A program made the translations under genes and the position numbers. Under the pieces are notes generated by a model, which worked only from the letters and a program-made list of their open reading frames with translations, did no database searches and had not been told where the DNA came from. DNA of 64,000 nucleotides from Rufibacter sp. DG15C (GTDB lineage: Bacteria > Bacteroidota > Bacteroidia > Cytophagales > Hymenobacteraceae), in contig NZ_CP010776.1 in NCBI RefSeq assembly GCF_001577755.1, positions 1,674,001-1,738,000 on the forward strand, in the 5' to 3' direction. Positions 24,325-32,142 of the stretch are shown piece by piece (the first letter of the stretch is position 1; every line of letters starts with the position of its first letter).

Positions 24325-25158
24325 ATGGAGATACCAACCAAGAAACCTTCCAGCAACCTGCAACAGCGCATTTGGGCCGGGGCCGCGGGCGCCGCTCTTT
24401 TTGTAGGAGGCATTTACTTTAGTGAGTGGACCTTCTTTCTGCTGTTTCTAGCTTTGACGGTGCTGGGTCTCTTAGAATTCTACCGGCTTCTTTCTGTAAA
24501 AGGGTTTCAGCCGAACCGCGCCATGGGTCTTTTGTTAGGCGTGGGACTGTACGTGCTGTGCTTCCTGATCAAGCAGGACCAGCTAAGCAGTGACTGGCTG
24601 TTCCTGTTGCCGCCGGTCATGCTGCTGGTCTTGGTAGCCGAACTGTACCGCAAGAAAGAACAACCGTTCACCAACATCGCCTTGACGCTTACGGGCGTGC
24701 TCTACATTGCCGCGCCGTTTAGTATGCTTCACGTGCTGGCCTTTCTGCCAGACCGTTACAGCTGGCAGATCATCTTGGGCGTCATGCTTTTGATCTGGTC
24801 CTCAGACACTGGCGCGTACATAGCAGGCAAGTCGTTTGGCAAGCACAAGCTGTTTCCTAGAATATCGCCGGGCAAAACCTGGGAAGGCTGGGTAGGCGGC
24901 GTCATTCTTTCTCTGGTGGTGGCCTATGTGCTGTCTCTGTACTTTGAGGACCTGACCCTGGCACAATGGCTGGGCGTGGGAGCGCTGGTATCAGTGTTTG
25001 GCGTGCTGGGCGATCTGGTGGAATCTATGCTGAAAAGAAGCCTGGACGTGAAGGACTCCGGTACGTTGATACCAGGCCACGGTGGTATTTTGGACCGCTT
25101 TGACAGCTTGATTTTAGTAGTGCCTTTTTTGGTAGCCTTTTTGGAGTTAGTCCGTTAA
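24325..25158 (+). CDS. cdsA: Phosphatidate cytidylyltransferase
   Basis: A 277-residue integral membrane enzyme that forms CDP-diacylglycerol from phosphatidate and CTP. About eight hydrophobic helices are visible. The C-terminal signature SMLKRSLDVKDSGTLIPGHG, then GILDRFDSL, matches the CdsA family motif S-x-x-K-R-x(4)-K-D-x-G-x-x-x-P-G-H-G-G-x-x-D-R-x-D. The mid-region SDTGAYIAGKSFGKHKLFPRISPGKTWEG is also typical. psd lies 1.5 kb downstream with glutamate dehydrogenase between, so two phospholipid genes are near but not strictly co-transcribed, because gdh has its own promoter box. Confidence 0.95.
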   Translation: MEIPTKKPSSNLQQRIWAGAAGAALFVGGIYFSEWTFFLLFLALTVLGLLEFYRLLSVKGFQPNRAMGLLLGVGLYVLCFLIKQDQLSSDWLFLLPPVMLLVLVAELYRKKEQPFTNIALTLTGVLYIAAPFSMLHVLAFLPDRYSWQIILGVMLLIWSSDTGAYIAGKSFGKHKLFPRISPGKTWEGWVGGVILSLVVAYVLSLYFEDLTLAQWLGVGALVSVFGVLGDLVESMLKRSLDVKDSGTLIPGHGGILDRFDSLILVVPFLVAFLELVR

Positions 25159-25213
25159 GCAAGAACAAATACTGAATAGCGCATTGATTTCTGGCTTTGC
25201 GTTAAAAAACTTC

Positions 25214-25221
25214 TAATTTTG
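25214..25221 (+). promoter_or_regulatory. Minus-7 box TAATTTTG for glutamate dehydrogenase
   Basis: A perfect TAnnTTTG followed by GCGACC, 37 bp upstream of the start codon. A TTTG lies 14 bases upstream of it, closer than usual for a minus-33 element; CTGG at the expected distance is a poor match. Confidence 0.6.
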
Positions 25222-25258
25222 CGACCCTAATAGTATCCAGAATTATAAAATTGATAAT

Positions 25259-26533
25259 ATGGCCTATAAAGAACCTGCCCCTATAAAGGACAAAGAGAGC
25301 CCATTTGAGTCTATGATGTCCCGTTTCAACATTGCTGCTGAAGCACTTGGACTAGATGATGAGACCTATAACGTATTAAAATCGCCAGCCCGTCAGGTGA
25401 TTGTGAACCTGCCCGTGACCATGGATGATGGCAGCATCCGGGTGTTTGAAGGCTTCAGAGTAGTACACTCTACCATCTTGGGCCCTTCTAAAGGCGGTAT
25501 CCGTTATGATATGGGTGTGTTTTTGGACGAGGTGAAAGCCCTTGCCGCCTGGATGACCTGGAAATGCGCCGTGGTGGATATTCCGTATGGTGGTGCCAAA
25601 GGTGGTATCATCTGTGATCCTAGCACCATGTCTGCTGGTGAACTAGAGCGCTTAACCCGTGCCTATACCGTTGCCTTGATTGATACCTTTGGCCCTGACC
25701 AGGATATTCCTGCGCCAGACATGGGTACCGGCCCAAGAGAAATGGCGTGGTTGATGGATGAGTACTCCAAGACCAAAGGCATGACCGTGAACTCTGTAGT
25801 GACGGGTAAACCATTGGTATTAGGTGGTTCATTGGGCCGTGTGGAGGCTACAGGCCGTGGCGTGATGGTGTCTGCCATGGCGGCCATGGAGAAACTGGGC
25901 ATGGACCCGTACCAGTCTACGGCGGCGGTGCAAGGCTTCGGGAACGTAGGTTCTTGGGCGGCTAAACTGTTGTCTGAGCGCGGCGTGAAGATCTTGGGCG
26001 TGAGTGACGTGAGTGGTGCTTATTGGAACGACAACGGCATCAACATTGACGAGGCCATCTTGTACAAAAACGCTCACAACGGTAGACTGGAAGGCTACGC
26101 CGGCGCGCAGAAAATCAGCAATGATGACCTGTTGACGTCTAAAGTAGATATTCTGGTGCCAGCCGCGGTAGAAGACGTGATCACCGTGCACAACGCAGAT
26201 AAGATCCAGGCCAAGCTGATTGTAGAAGGCGCCAACGGACCAACGTCTGCCAACGCAGACCGCATCATCAATGAGAAAGGCATCATGGTAGTGCCAGACA
26301 TCCTGGCCAACTCTGGCGGGGTGACGGTGTCTTACTTTGAGTGGGTGCAGAACCGCATGGGTTACAAGTGGAGCCTGGACATGGTGACCGAGCGTTCTGA
26401 GCGCATCATGACCGAGGCCTTCAACAAGGTTTACAACGCGTCGCAGAAATACAACGTGCCAATGCGTATTGCCGCGTACATTGTGGCTATTGACAAAGTG
26501 GCCCAGACCTATAAATTCCGCGGCGGATTCTAA
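25259..26533 (+). CDS. Glutamate dehydrogenase family enzyme (Glu/Leu/Phe/Val)
   Basis: A 424-residue hexameric-type glutamate dehydrogenase. The substrate lysine is in GPSKGGIRYDM, the second in AWMTWKCAVVDIPYGGAKGG, and the catalytic Asp in IPAPDMGTGPREMAW. The Rossmann motif is VQGFGNVGSWAAKLLSERG. The C terminus closes with KYNVPMRIAAYIVAIDKVAQTYKFRGGF. Oxidative deamination or reductive amination of glutamate is expected. It differs from the enzyme at 10085 in keeping the glutamate-specific lysine. It lies between cdsA and psd with its own promoter box and a terminator. Confidence 0.93.
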   Translation: MAYKEPAPIKDKESPFESMMSRFNIAAEALGLDDETYNVLKSPARQVIVNLPVTMDDGSIRVFEGFRVVHSTILGPSKGGIRYDMGVFLDEVKALAAWMTWKCAVVDIPYGGAKGGIICDPSTMSAGELERLTRAYTVALIDTFGPDQDIPAPDMGTGPREMAWLMDEYSKTKGMTVNSVVTGKPLVLGGSLGRVEATGRGVMVSAMAAMEKLGMDPYQSTAAVQGFGNVGSWAAKLLSERGVKILGVSDVSGAYWNDNGINIDEAILYKNAHNGRLEGYAGAQKISNDDLLTSKVDILVPAAVEDVITVHNADKIQAKLIVEGANGPTSANADRIINEKGIMVVPDILANSGGVTVSYFEWVQNRMGYKWSLDMVTERSERIMTEAFNKVYNASQKYNVPMRIAAYIVAIDKVAQTYKFRGGF

Positions 26534-26575
26534 GACGCCCAGGCCCTTAGCGGGTAAAAATTTATAAAACTTAAG

Positions 26576-26615
26576 AAACCGCTTCCCGTCTTTGTAGATA
26601 GGAGGCGGTTTTTTT
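26576..26615 (+). terminator. Terminator of glutamate dehydrogenase
   Basis: AAACCGCTTCC pairs with GGAGGCGGTTT, followed by TTTTTTATATT. It overlaps the upstream part of the psd promoter region. Confidence 0.8.
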
Positions 26616-26616
26616 A

Positions 26617-26624
26617 TATTTTTG
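26617..26624 (+). promoter_or_regulatory. Minus-7 box TATTTTTG for psd, with strong SD downstream
   Basis: A perfect TAnnTTTG; TTTG at 26591 lies 22 bases upstream, inside the gdh terminator. A strong Shine-Dalgarno AAGGAG (26638-26643) precedes the psd ATG at 26648, unusual in this phylum. Confidence 0.55.
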
Positions 26625-26647
26625 CTGTAACTATCTAAAAGGAGTAC

Positions 26648-27313
26648 ATGAAAATTCACAAAGAAGGACGAAAGATTCTGTTCTTTACCTTGCTCGGCTT
26701 GTTGGTCGTTAACCTGGTACTTTATTACTTTAACAGCAACCTCACCTTTAACTGGATTTTCACCGGTGCCTCTGCCATTGTCTTTCTGTTGATCCTCCAG
26801 TTCTTCCGGAGCCCGTACCGCAACCTGCTGTTGCATGAGGACTTGGTCATCGCCCCCGCCGATGGGAAGGTAGTGGTGATTGAGGATGTGGAGGAGCCTG
26901 AGTACTTCCAAGGCATGCGCAAGCAGATCTCCATTTTCATGTCGCCTATCAACGTGCACATTACCCGCAACCCGGTTTCTGGCGTGGTGAAATACTTTAA
27001 ATACCACCCGGGCAATTACCTGGTGGCGTGGCACCCAAAGTCCAGCACCAAGAATGAACGCACCACCACGGTGGTAGAATCATTGGCTGGCCCCGAGGTG
27101 TTGTTCCGTCAGATTGCCGGCGCCATGGCCCGCCGCATAGTGTGGTACGTGACAGAAGGAGACGAAGTCAACCAGGGTGAGGAGTTCGGTTTCATCAAGT
27201 TCGGATCACGGGTAGACATTTTTGTACCCTTGGACACCGAGGTGAAAGTGCAGCTAGGTCAGAAGACCAAAGGCGGCCAGACCGTCATTGCTCAATTGAA
27301 AACCACAGTGTAA
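26648..27313 (+). CDS. psd: Phosphatidylserine decarboxylase
   Basis: A 221-residue prokaryotic-type Psd. It begins with two hydrophobic segments (ILFFTLLGLLVVNLVLYYF and WIFTGASAIVFLLILQFF), then the conserved ISIFMSPINVHITRNPVSGVV. The C terminus FGFIKFGSRVDIFVPLDTEV carries the self-cleavage Gly-Ser, from which the pyruvoyl group forms. It decarboxylates phosphatidylserine to phosphatidylethanolamine at the inner membrane. cdsA lies 1.5 kb upstream. A 58-bp perfect palindrome follows 24 bp after the stop. Confidence 0.93.
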   Translation: MKIHKEGRKILFFTLLGLLVVNLVLYYFNSNLTFNWIFTGASAIVFLLILQFFRSPYRNLLLHEDLVIAPADGKVVVIEDVEEPEYFQGMRKQISIFMSPINVHITRNPVSGVVKYFKYHPGNYLVAWHPKSSTKNERTTTVVESLAGPEVLFRQIAGAMARRIVWYVTEGDEVNQGEEFGFIKFGSRVDIFVPLDTEVKVQLGQKTKGGQTVIAQLKTTV

Positions 27314-27336
27314 GTTGGAAATACAATTTACTAGAT

Positions 27337-27394
27337 TTCTATAAAATCAGAAGCGGCTCCTTTCATGAAAGGAGCCGCTTCTGATTTTATAGAA
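27337..27394. terminator. 58-bp perfect palindrome, likely bidirectional terminator
   Basis: Left arm TTCTATAAAATCAGAAGCGG continues to CTCCTTTCA and is matched base for base by the right arm, centred on CATG at 27364-27367 with no unpaired loop. The core AGCGGCTCCTTT/AAAGGAGCCGCT with TTTTAT on both sides fits a terminator for both the convergent psd and the GAF gene. Repeat A copy 12 begins 5 bp after it. Confidence 0.85.
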
Positions 27395-27398
27395 GTTT

Positions 27399-27436
27399 CG
27401 TTTTTGGCTTGTTTTCCAGGAATCAGGCTAAAAACG
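27399..27436. repeat. Repeat A copy 12
   Basis: Arms CGTTTTTGGCTTGTTTTC and GAATCAGGCTAAAAACG, CCA loop, in the gap between convergent psd and GAF genes, adjoining the 58-bp palindrome. Confidence 0.8.
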
Positions 27437-27474
27437 AAGGTCCTGCTACCTAGTACTCGCTACGCGATACCAAA

Positions 27475-27957
27475 TTAGAACCAGTTCTCGGCTAGTTTCA
27501 TCAATTGCTCCAAGTATTTCTGGTCTACCTCATCGAAGTCATTGAGGCGGTCGCTGTCTACGTCTAGGACCATTTTCACTTCGCCGTTTTTGATGACCGG
27601 TACCACAATTTCAGACTTAGATTCTGAGCTGCAGGCAATGTGTCCCGGGAAGGCTTCCACGTCTGACACTACCAACGTCTCCTGTCGGGTGTAGCAGGCG
27701 CCGCACACGCCTTTGTGGAACGGAATGCGCGTGCAGGCCACCGGTCCCTGAAACGGTCCTAGCACCAATTCGCCGTCCTTCACCAAATACGCGCCTACCC
27801 AGAAGAATCCGAAGCCTTGGCGCAAGGCCGCCATGGTGTTGGCTAGGTTGGCGATCAAATCTGTCTCCGGGCCTACAAGCGCTTCAATCTGTGGTAGTAA
27901 TGCTTTATATTTCTCCTCTTTGCTGAGGCTTGCGTCTATTAATAGATTCTCTGCCAT
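27475..27957 (-). CDS. msrC: Free methionine-R-sulfoxide reductase (GAF domain)
   Basis: A 160-residue GAF-fold protein with the fRMsr pattern of cysteines: VACTRIPFHKGVCGACYTRQ and FPGHIACSSESKSEIVVPV. The Cys residues in GVCGAC and HIACSS match the catalytic and resolving positions of the family. It begins MAENLLIDASLSKEEKYKAL. It reduces free methionine-R-sulfoxide in the cytosol, contributing to oxidative-stress defence. A TACCTTTG box with a TTG spaced 20 bases upstream lies at 28043, giving one of the best promoters in the window. Confidence 0.9.
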   Translation of the reverse strand: MAENLLIDASLSKEEKYKALLPQIEALVGPETDLIANLANTMAALRQGFGFFWVGAYLVKDGELVLGPFQGPVACTRIPFHKGVCGACYTRQETLVVSDVEAFPGHIACSSESKSEIVVPVIKNGEVKMVLDVDSDRLNDFDEVDQKYLEQLMKLAENWF

Positions 27958-28042
27958 GAGTTTAATTTTCTTATGAGTGAATGTGCTGAGGTGCTAACGT
28001 GCTAACGTTAAAATAGCATAGCCTTCAGGATTCATTGAGATG

Positions 28043-28050
28043 CAAAGGTA
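28043..28050 (-). promoter_or_regulatory. Promoter of the fRMsr gene: TTG-N20-TACCTTTG
   Basis: On the minus strand TACCTTTG lies at 28050-28043 and TTG (complement of CAA at 28071-28073) is 20 bases upstream, matching the Bacteroidota layout. The start codon is 85 bp downstream. Confidence 0.7.
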
Positions 28051-28103
28051 GCCTCTGGAGTTTCCTGTCACAACTGTAACGCGGTAGAGTAAAGGAAACT
28101 CAT

Positions 28104-28141
28104 CGTTTTTGGCCTGTTTTCTAGGAAATAGGCCAAAAACG
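28104..28141. repeat. Repeat A copy 13
   Basis: Arms CGTTTTTGGCCTGTTTTC and GAAATAGGCCAAAAACG, CTAG in the loop. It lies between the fRMsr promoter and the ribD stop, ending 5 bases before it. Confidence 0.85.
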
Positions 28142-28146
28142 GATGC

Positions 28147-29184
28147 TTAAAAGTGATTACGGTAGATGGTCAGTTCGTCCTCGCCAATTCTCTCTTTAAA
28201 AGTGAAAACAAGATTTGGGAGTTGCGGGCCGGCTATGCCATCATGTAAATATTTGGGAGACTTGAAAACCCTGATCTCGTCCCAAAGCCCCTTTTCAATA
28301 AAAGACTCTAATAAAGTCGTGCCGCCTTCTACCAACACAGACTGCACCTGACGCTGGTACAGATCCTGCATCATCTTGCCAAGCACATCCACATCTTCGG
28401 AAAGTGTCACAAAATGCGTCTGCGATTGGCTTTGCTTTTGCTCAAAGGTGTATACCCAAGTGGGATGGGAATTGTCTAAAATATGATGCGTAGTGGGGAG
28501 TTGCAGGTGCTTGTCAATGGTAATCCTGAGCGGCGAGGGGCCAGCCCAGTGCCGGACGTTTAAAGTGGGGTTGTCATGCAGGGCGGTGCGCGTGCCTACC
28601 AGAATGGCCTGCTCCTGGGTGCGCCATTTGTGCACCAGTTTCAGGGAGATCACCCCCGAGATTTGACAGGCTTGGTGCTGGGGTAGGGCAATGAATCCGT
28701 CGGCCGATTCGGCCCATTTTAAAACTAGGTAGGGACGCTTCTGGGTCTGGAAGGTGAAGAAACGTTTGTTCACTTCCAGTCCTTTTTCTTCTAAAATACC
28801 AGTCACTACAGCACAACCCGCGTCTTTTAGTTTCTGGATGCCACGCCCGGCCACTAGCGGGTTGGGATCTGTGTTGCAGATGACCACGTCTTTTACGCCG
28901 TGTTGAATGAGTAGGTCGGCGCAGGGAGGCGTCTTGCCGTAATGAGAGCAGGGCTCCAAGGTCACGTACACGCGGCTGTGCTGCAGCAGGCTTTTGTCCT
29001 GTACGCTGTTGATGGCGTTGACCTCGGCGTGCGGTCCGCCGTATTGTTGGTGCCAGCCTTCGCCGATGATGTTCTCTTCATGCATAATCACGCAGCCTAC
29101 CATAGGGTTAGGCCGGGCGTAGCCTTCGCCTAAAAGCGCCAAGTCAAGCGCGCGTTGCATGAATTTCTCGTCTACCGTTTCCAT
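28147..29184 (-). CDS. ribD: Bifunctional riboflavin biosynthesis protein RibD
   Basis: A 345-residue two-domain enzyme. The N-terminal cytidine-deaminase-like domain (residues about 5-145) has the zinc motif HAEVNA and LEPCSHYGKTPPC, and deaminates 2,5-diamino-6-ribosylamino-pyrimidinone phosphate. The C-terminal reductase domain has KWAESADGFIALP, then RTQEQAILVGTRTALHDNPT and VQSVLVEGGTTLLESFIEKG. Both reactions are in riboflavin synthesis. It is head-to-head with prmC across a 64-bp gap. I saw no FMN riboswitch upstream. Confidence 0.95.
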   Translation of the reverse strand: METVDEKFMQRALDLALLGEGYARPNPMVGCVIMHEENIIGEGWHQQYGGPHAEVNAINSVQDKSLLQHSRVYVTLEPCSHYGKTPPCADLLIQHGVKDVVICNTDPNPLVAGRGIQKLKDAGCAVVTGILEEKGLEVNKRFFTFQTQKRPYLVLKWAESADGFIALPQHQACQISGVISLKLVHKWRTQEQAILVGTRTALHDNPTLNVRHWAGPSPLRITIDKHLQLPTTHHILDNSHPTWVYTFEQKQSQSQTHFVTLSEDVDVLGKMMQDLYQRQVQSVLVEGGTTLLESFIEKGLWDEIRVFKSPKYLHDGIAGPQLPNLVFTFKERIGEDELTIYRNHF

Positions 29185-29248
29185 AAGCCTTCGTTGATGT
29201 GCCGAATATCGGGTGTTTTTTCAGAAATTGCCCAAAACTGGCAAAAGC

Positions 29249-30103
29249 ATGATTCTTCAGCAGCTCCTTCAATCGCTCACTACGCATCTGGAAACGGTCT
29301 ATGAGGCCCATGAGGCCAGAACCATCGCTGAGTGGGTGTTGCAGCATGAGTTGAAATGCTCTCGGTTTGAGTTGCTCCAGCACCGGTTTTCTGAAGCGTC
29401 TATTGAGTTACAAGAGCAGGTCAATGGCTATCTGCCAAGATTGCTCCAACAAGAACCTGTGCAGTATGTCTTAGGCGAGGCTTCCTTTTACGGCCGCGAG
29501 TTTCAGGTTTCCCCGGCAGTTCTAATCCCTAGGCCAGAAACCGAGGAACTGGTACAGATGGTCATTCAGGCGTACAAGCTCAATCCAGAAGCTAGGCTGC
29601 TGGACATTGGTACCGGTAGTGGCTGCATTCCCATCACCTTGTCCTTAGAGCTGCCCACCGCCCAGGTCTGGGGGTTGGATGTCTCACCTGAGGCTCTAGG
29701 CATAGCCCAGCAGAATGGGCACCAATTGGAGGCTAGCGTCCAATGGCTGCAGCAGGACATCTTGCAGGAGATACCAGCATTAGACTCTCATTCTTTAGAT
29801 GCTATCATTAGTAATCCACCGTATGTGCTGGAAGACGAAAAAGAGCTGATGCGGGAGAACGTGCTGGCCTTTGAGCCGCACCTGGCTTTGTTTGTGCCCA
29901 ACCATGACCCTTTGCTGTTCTATCGGCGCATTGCCAAGGTAGCGCAGTTGCTGTTGAAGCCCCAGGGAAAACTTTTCTTTGAGATTAATGAGCGGTACGC
30001 CAAGGAGACTGCGACCATGCTTGAGGGTTTGGGCTACCAAGAAATAAAATCGGGAAAAGATTTACGCGGGAAAGATAGATTCGTAACCGCTTCTTACGTT
30101 TAG
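29249..30103 (+). CDS. prmC: Release factor glutamine N5-methyltransferase
   Basis: A 284-residue Rossmann-fold methyltransferase. MILQQLLQSLTTHLETVYEA starts a helical N-terminal domain that binds release factors, and the catalytic region has LDIGTGSGCIPITLSLELP (SAM motif I) and AIISNPPYVLEDE, the NPPY motif that holds the glutamine. The C-terminal part is typical (GKLFFEINERYAKETATML). It methylates the GGQ glutamine of peptide-chain release factors. The ATG at 29249 is preferred over a TTG twelve codons upstream. Confidence 0.95.
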   Translation: MILQQLLQSLTTHLETVYEAHEARTIAEWVLQHELKCSRFELLQHRFSEASIELQEQVNGYLPRLLQQEPVQYVLGEASFYGREFQVSPAVLIPRPETEELVQMVIQAYKLNPEARLLDIGTGSGCIPITLSLELPTAQVWGLDVSPEALGIAQQNGHQLEASVQWLQQDILQEIPALDSHSLDAIISNPPYVLEDEKELMRENVLAFEPHLALFVPNHDPLLFYRRIAKVAQLLLKPQGKLFFEINERYAKETATMLEGLGYQEIKSGKDLRGKDRFVTASYV

Positions 30104-30159
30104 CCAACAGGCCTTTTCTGCGCTTTCAACAGGGCATGGGGGAATTATTATAAATACTG

Positions 30160-30167
30160 TACCTTTG
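30160..30167 (+). promoter_or_regulatory. Minus-7 box TACCTTTG for the nucleotide-sugar operon
   Basis: A perfect TAnnTTTG followed by CC, 75 bp upstream of the first gene of the cluster. A clear minus-33 was not found. Confidence 0.55.
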
Positions 30168-30241
30168 CCAATTAAAAATAATGATATCCTTTTGTCAGGT
30201 TTGTCCGTAGGTAGCCTGATTCTCTAGGGTCCTTTTAACTG

Positions 30242-30832
30242 ATGTCAGATACTTCCCCATCCTATTTCGCCCATGCAACTGCCGTCCTTGATGAAGGCTG
30301 TATCATTGGCGAGGGCACAAAAATCTGGCATTTCTCCCACATCATGCCTAAATGCACCATTGGCAAGCGCTGTAACATTGGGCAGAACGTGGTCATATCA
30401 CCAGACGTGGTTTTAGGGGAGAATGTAAAGATTCAGAACAATGTGTCTGTGTACAGTGGGGTGGTCTGCGAGGATGATGTGTTCCTAGGGCCCTCTATGG
30501 TCTTTACCAATGTGTTGAACCCTAGAAGTGCCATCAACAGAAGAGGCGAGTACCAAAAGACACTAGTGCAGAAAGGTGCCAGTATTGGGGCTAATGCCAC
30601 CATTGTCTGCGGAAACACTATTGGTGCCTATGCCTTGATTGGCGCCGGCGCCGTGGTCACCAAAGACGTGCCGCCATATGCCTTGGTGTACGGAAACCCG
30701 TCCAAGCAGCACGGCTGGGTGAGCGAGGCAGGCCACAAGCTTGCTTTCAACGAAGAATCTAAGGCCACCTGCCCTGAGACGGGAGAGGTCTACCAGATAG
30801 AAAATAATACAGTAACAAAGTTATCCATTTAA
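30242..30832 (+). CDS. Left-handed beta-helix N-acetyltransferase (WbpD/WlbB type)
   Basis: A 196-residue hexapeptide-repeat acyltransferase. The repeats run from about residue 14 (IIGEGTKIWHFSHIMPKCTI-GKRCNIG) to residue 145 (IGANATIVCGNTIGAYALIG-AGAVVTKDVPPYALVYG). The block VLNPRSAINRRGEYQKTLV and NPSKQHGWVSEAGHKL is typical of UDP-2-acetamido-3-amino-glucuronate N-acetyltransferases. In known pathways the substrate comes from WbpA/B/E-type enzymes; only the dehydrogenase follows here, so the exact substrate is open. It is first in a tightly spaced operon (11 bp to the next gene) with a promoter box upstream. Confidence 0.85.
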   Translation: MSDTSPSYFAHATAVLDEGCIIGEGTKIWHFSHIMPKCTIGKRCNIGQNVVISPDVVLGENVKIQNNVSVYSGVVCEDDVFLGPSMVFTNVLNPRSAINRRGEYQKTLVQKGASIGANATIVCGNTIGAYALIGAGAVVTKDVPPYALVYGNPSKQHGWVSEAGHKLAFNEESKATCPETGEVYQIENNTVTKLSI

Positions 30833-30843
30833 ATAGAATACTT

Positions 30844-32133
30844 GTGTATCAGCAACTACTTAACAAAGAGGCCAAACTAGCAGTAATCGGATTAGGATAT
30901 GTGGGACTCCCCATTGCGTTGGAGTTCGCCAAAAAGATCAGTGTGATTGGGTTTGATATCAATGAGAAGCGTGTAGAGATGATGCGCAACAACATTGACC
31001 CAAGCGGAGAGCTAGAGGCGTCTGCGTTTGAAGGCACCGATATCACCTTCACACATGACTTAGAGGTGCTACGTGAAGCTCGCTTCTTCATTGTGGCAGT
31101 TCCTACTCCCATTGATGCCTATGCGCTTCCTGATTTGAAGCCGCTTTTAGGCGCTTCTTCTACGGTAGGCAAAGTATTGAAGGCAGGGGACTACGTGGTA
31201 TATGAGTCTACTGTGTATCCAGGTTGTACTGAAGAGGATTGCATTCCAGTGTTGGAGCGCGAGTCTGGCTTGAAGTTTCATTCAGACTTTAAAGTAGGCT
31301 ACTCTCCGGAACGCATCAATCCAGGCGACAAAGAGCATACGCTAACCAAGATCGTGAAAGTAGTTTCTGGCTGTGACGCTGAGTCATTGGATGTAGTGGC
31401 TAAGGTATATGAGCTGGTGATTGAGGCAGGCGTGCACCGTGCGTCTTCCATCAAGGTAGCCGAGGCGGCCAAGATCATTGAGAACACCCAGCGCGATGTG
31501 AACATCGCCTTGATGAATGAGTTGTCCATCATCTTTGACAGAATGAACATCAATACCTATGAGGTGTTGGAAGCCTCTGGCACTAAGTGGAACTTCTTAA
31601 AATTCTTCCCGGGTCTGGTGGGTGGTCACTGCATTGGCGTGGACCCATATTATTTGACCTACAAAGCGAAAGCTCTGGGTTATGACTCCAAGATTATCTT
31701 GAGCGGTCGTACCATCAACGACGGGATGGGCGCTTATGTGGCCAGCAAAGCCATCAAGATGATGATCAAAGAAGGAAAGGCCATCTCCAAAGCCAAAGTT
31801 TTGGTGATGGGCGCTACTTTCAAGGAGAACGTGGAAGACATCCGTAACTCTAAAGTGGCAGATGTCATCAACGAGCTGAAGAGCTTCGGGGTACAGGTGG
31901 ACGTAGTAGACCCATATGCTGATTCTGAGGAGTTGAAACATGAGTACGGCTTCGCCTTGACCCAGAACCCAACCAACGACTATGACGCAATCGTGGTGGC
32001 GGTAAATCATAAAGATTATTTGGGCTTGGACGAGACATACTTCAAGAGCATTTCCACTGATCATCCCATTGTGATTGATTTGAAGGGAATCTATCGTGGT
32101 AAGATCAACTCTCTGCCTTACTGGAGTCTATAA
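30844..32133 (+). CDS. tviB: UDP-N-acetylhexosamine 6-dehydrogenase, TviB/WbpO type
   Basis: A 429-residue nucleotide-sugar dehydrogenase with a GTG start. LAVIGLGYVGLPIALEFAKK is the NAD-binding loop; VVYESTVYPGCTEEDCIPVL and KVGYSPERINPGDKEHTLTK are conserved blocks close to TviB; GLVGGHCIGVDPYYLTYKAK holds the catalytic Cys. The C-terminal domain ends with SFGVQVDVVDPYADSEELK. It oxidises a UDP-N-acetylhexosamine to the uronic acid. With the TviC-like epimerase two genes on, UDP-GlcNAc to UDP-GalNAcA, as in Vi antigen synthesis, is plausible but inferred. Confidence 0.9.
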   Translation: MYQQLLNKEAKLAVIGLGYVGLPIALEFAKKISVIGFDINEKRVEMMRNNIDPSGELEASAFEGTDITFTHDLEVLREARFFIVAVPTPIDAYALPDLKPLLGASSTVGKVLKAGDYVVYESTVYPGCTEEDCIPVLERESGLKFHSDFKVGYSPERINPGDKEHTLTKIVKVVSGCDAESLDVVAKVYELVIEAGVHRASSIKVAEAAKIIENTQRDVNIALMNELSIIFDRMNINTYEVLEASGTKWNFLKFFPGLVGGHCIGVDPYYLTYKAKALGYDSKIILSGRTINDGMGAYVASKAIKMMIKEGKAISKAKVLVMGATFKENVEDIRNSKVADVINELKSFGVQVDVVDPYADSEELKHEYGFALTQNPTNDYDAIVVAVNHKDYLGLDETYFKSISTDHPIVIDLKGIYRGKINSLPYWSL

Positions 32134-32142
32134 GAAAGAAAC

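Noticed and set aside
25829-27034. 401-codon minus-strand frame
   Set aside because: It overlaps glutamate dehydrogenase and psd, both with clear motifs, and has a His-rich artefactual composition.
29211-29240. Possible decayed Repeat A copy
   Set aside because: Only TGTTTTTT and CCCAAAAC match; the left arm is not convincing and partly overlaps alternative start codons.
29185-29248. FMN riboswitch upstream of ribD
   Set aside because: The gap is only 64 bp and contains none of the conserved stems or sequence.
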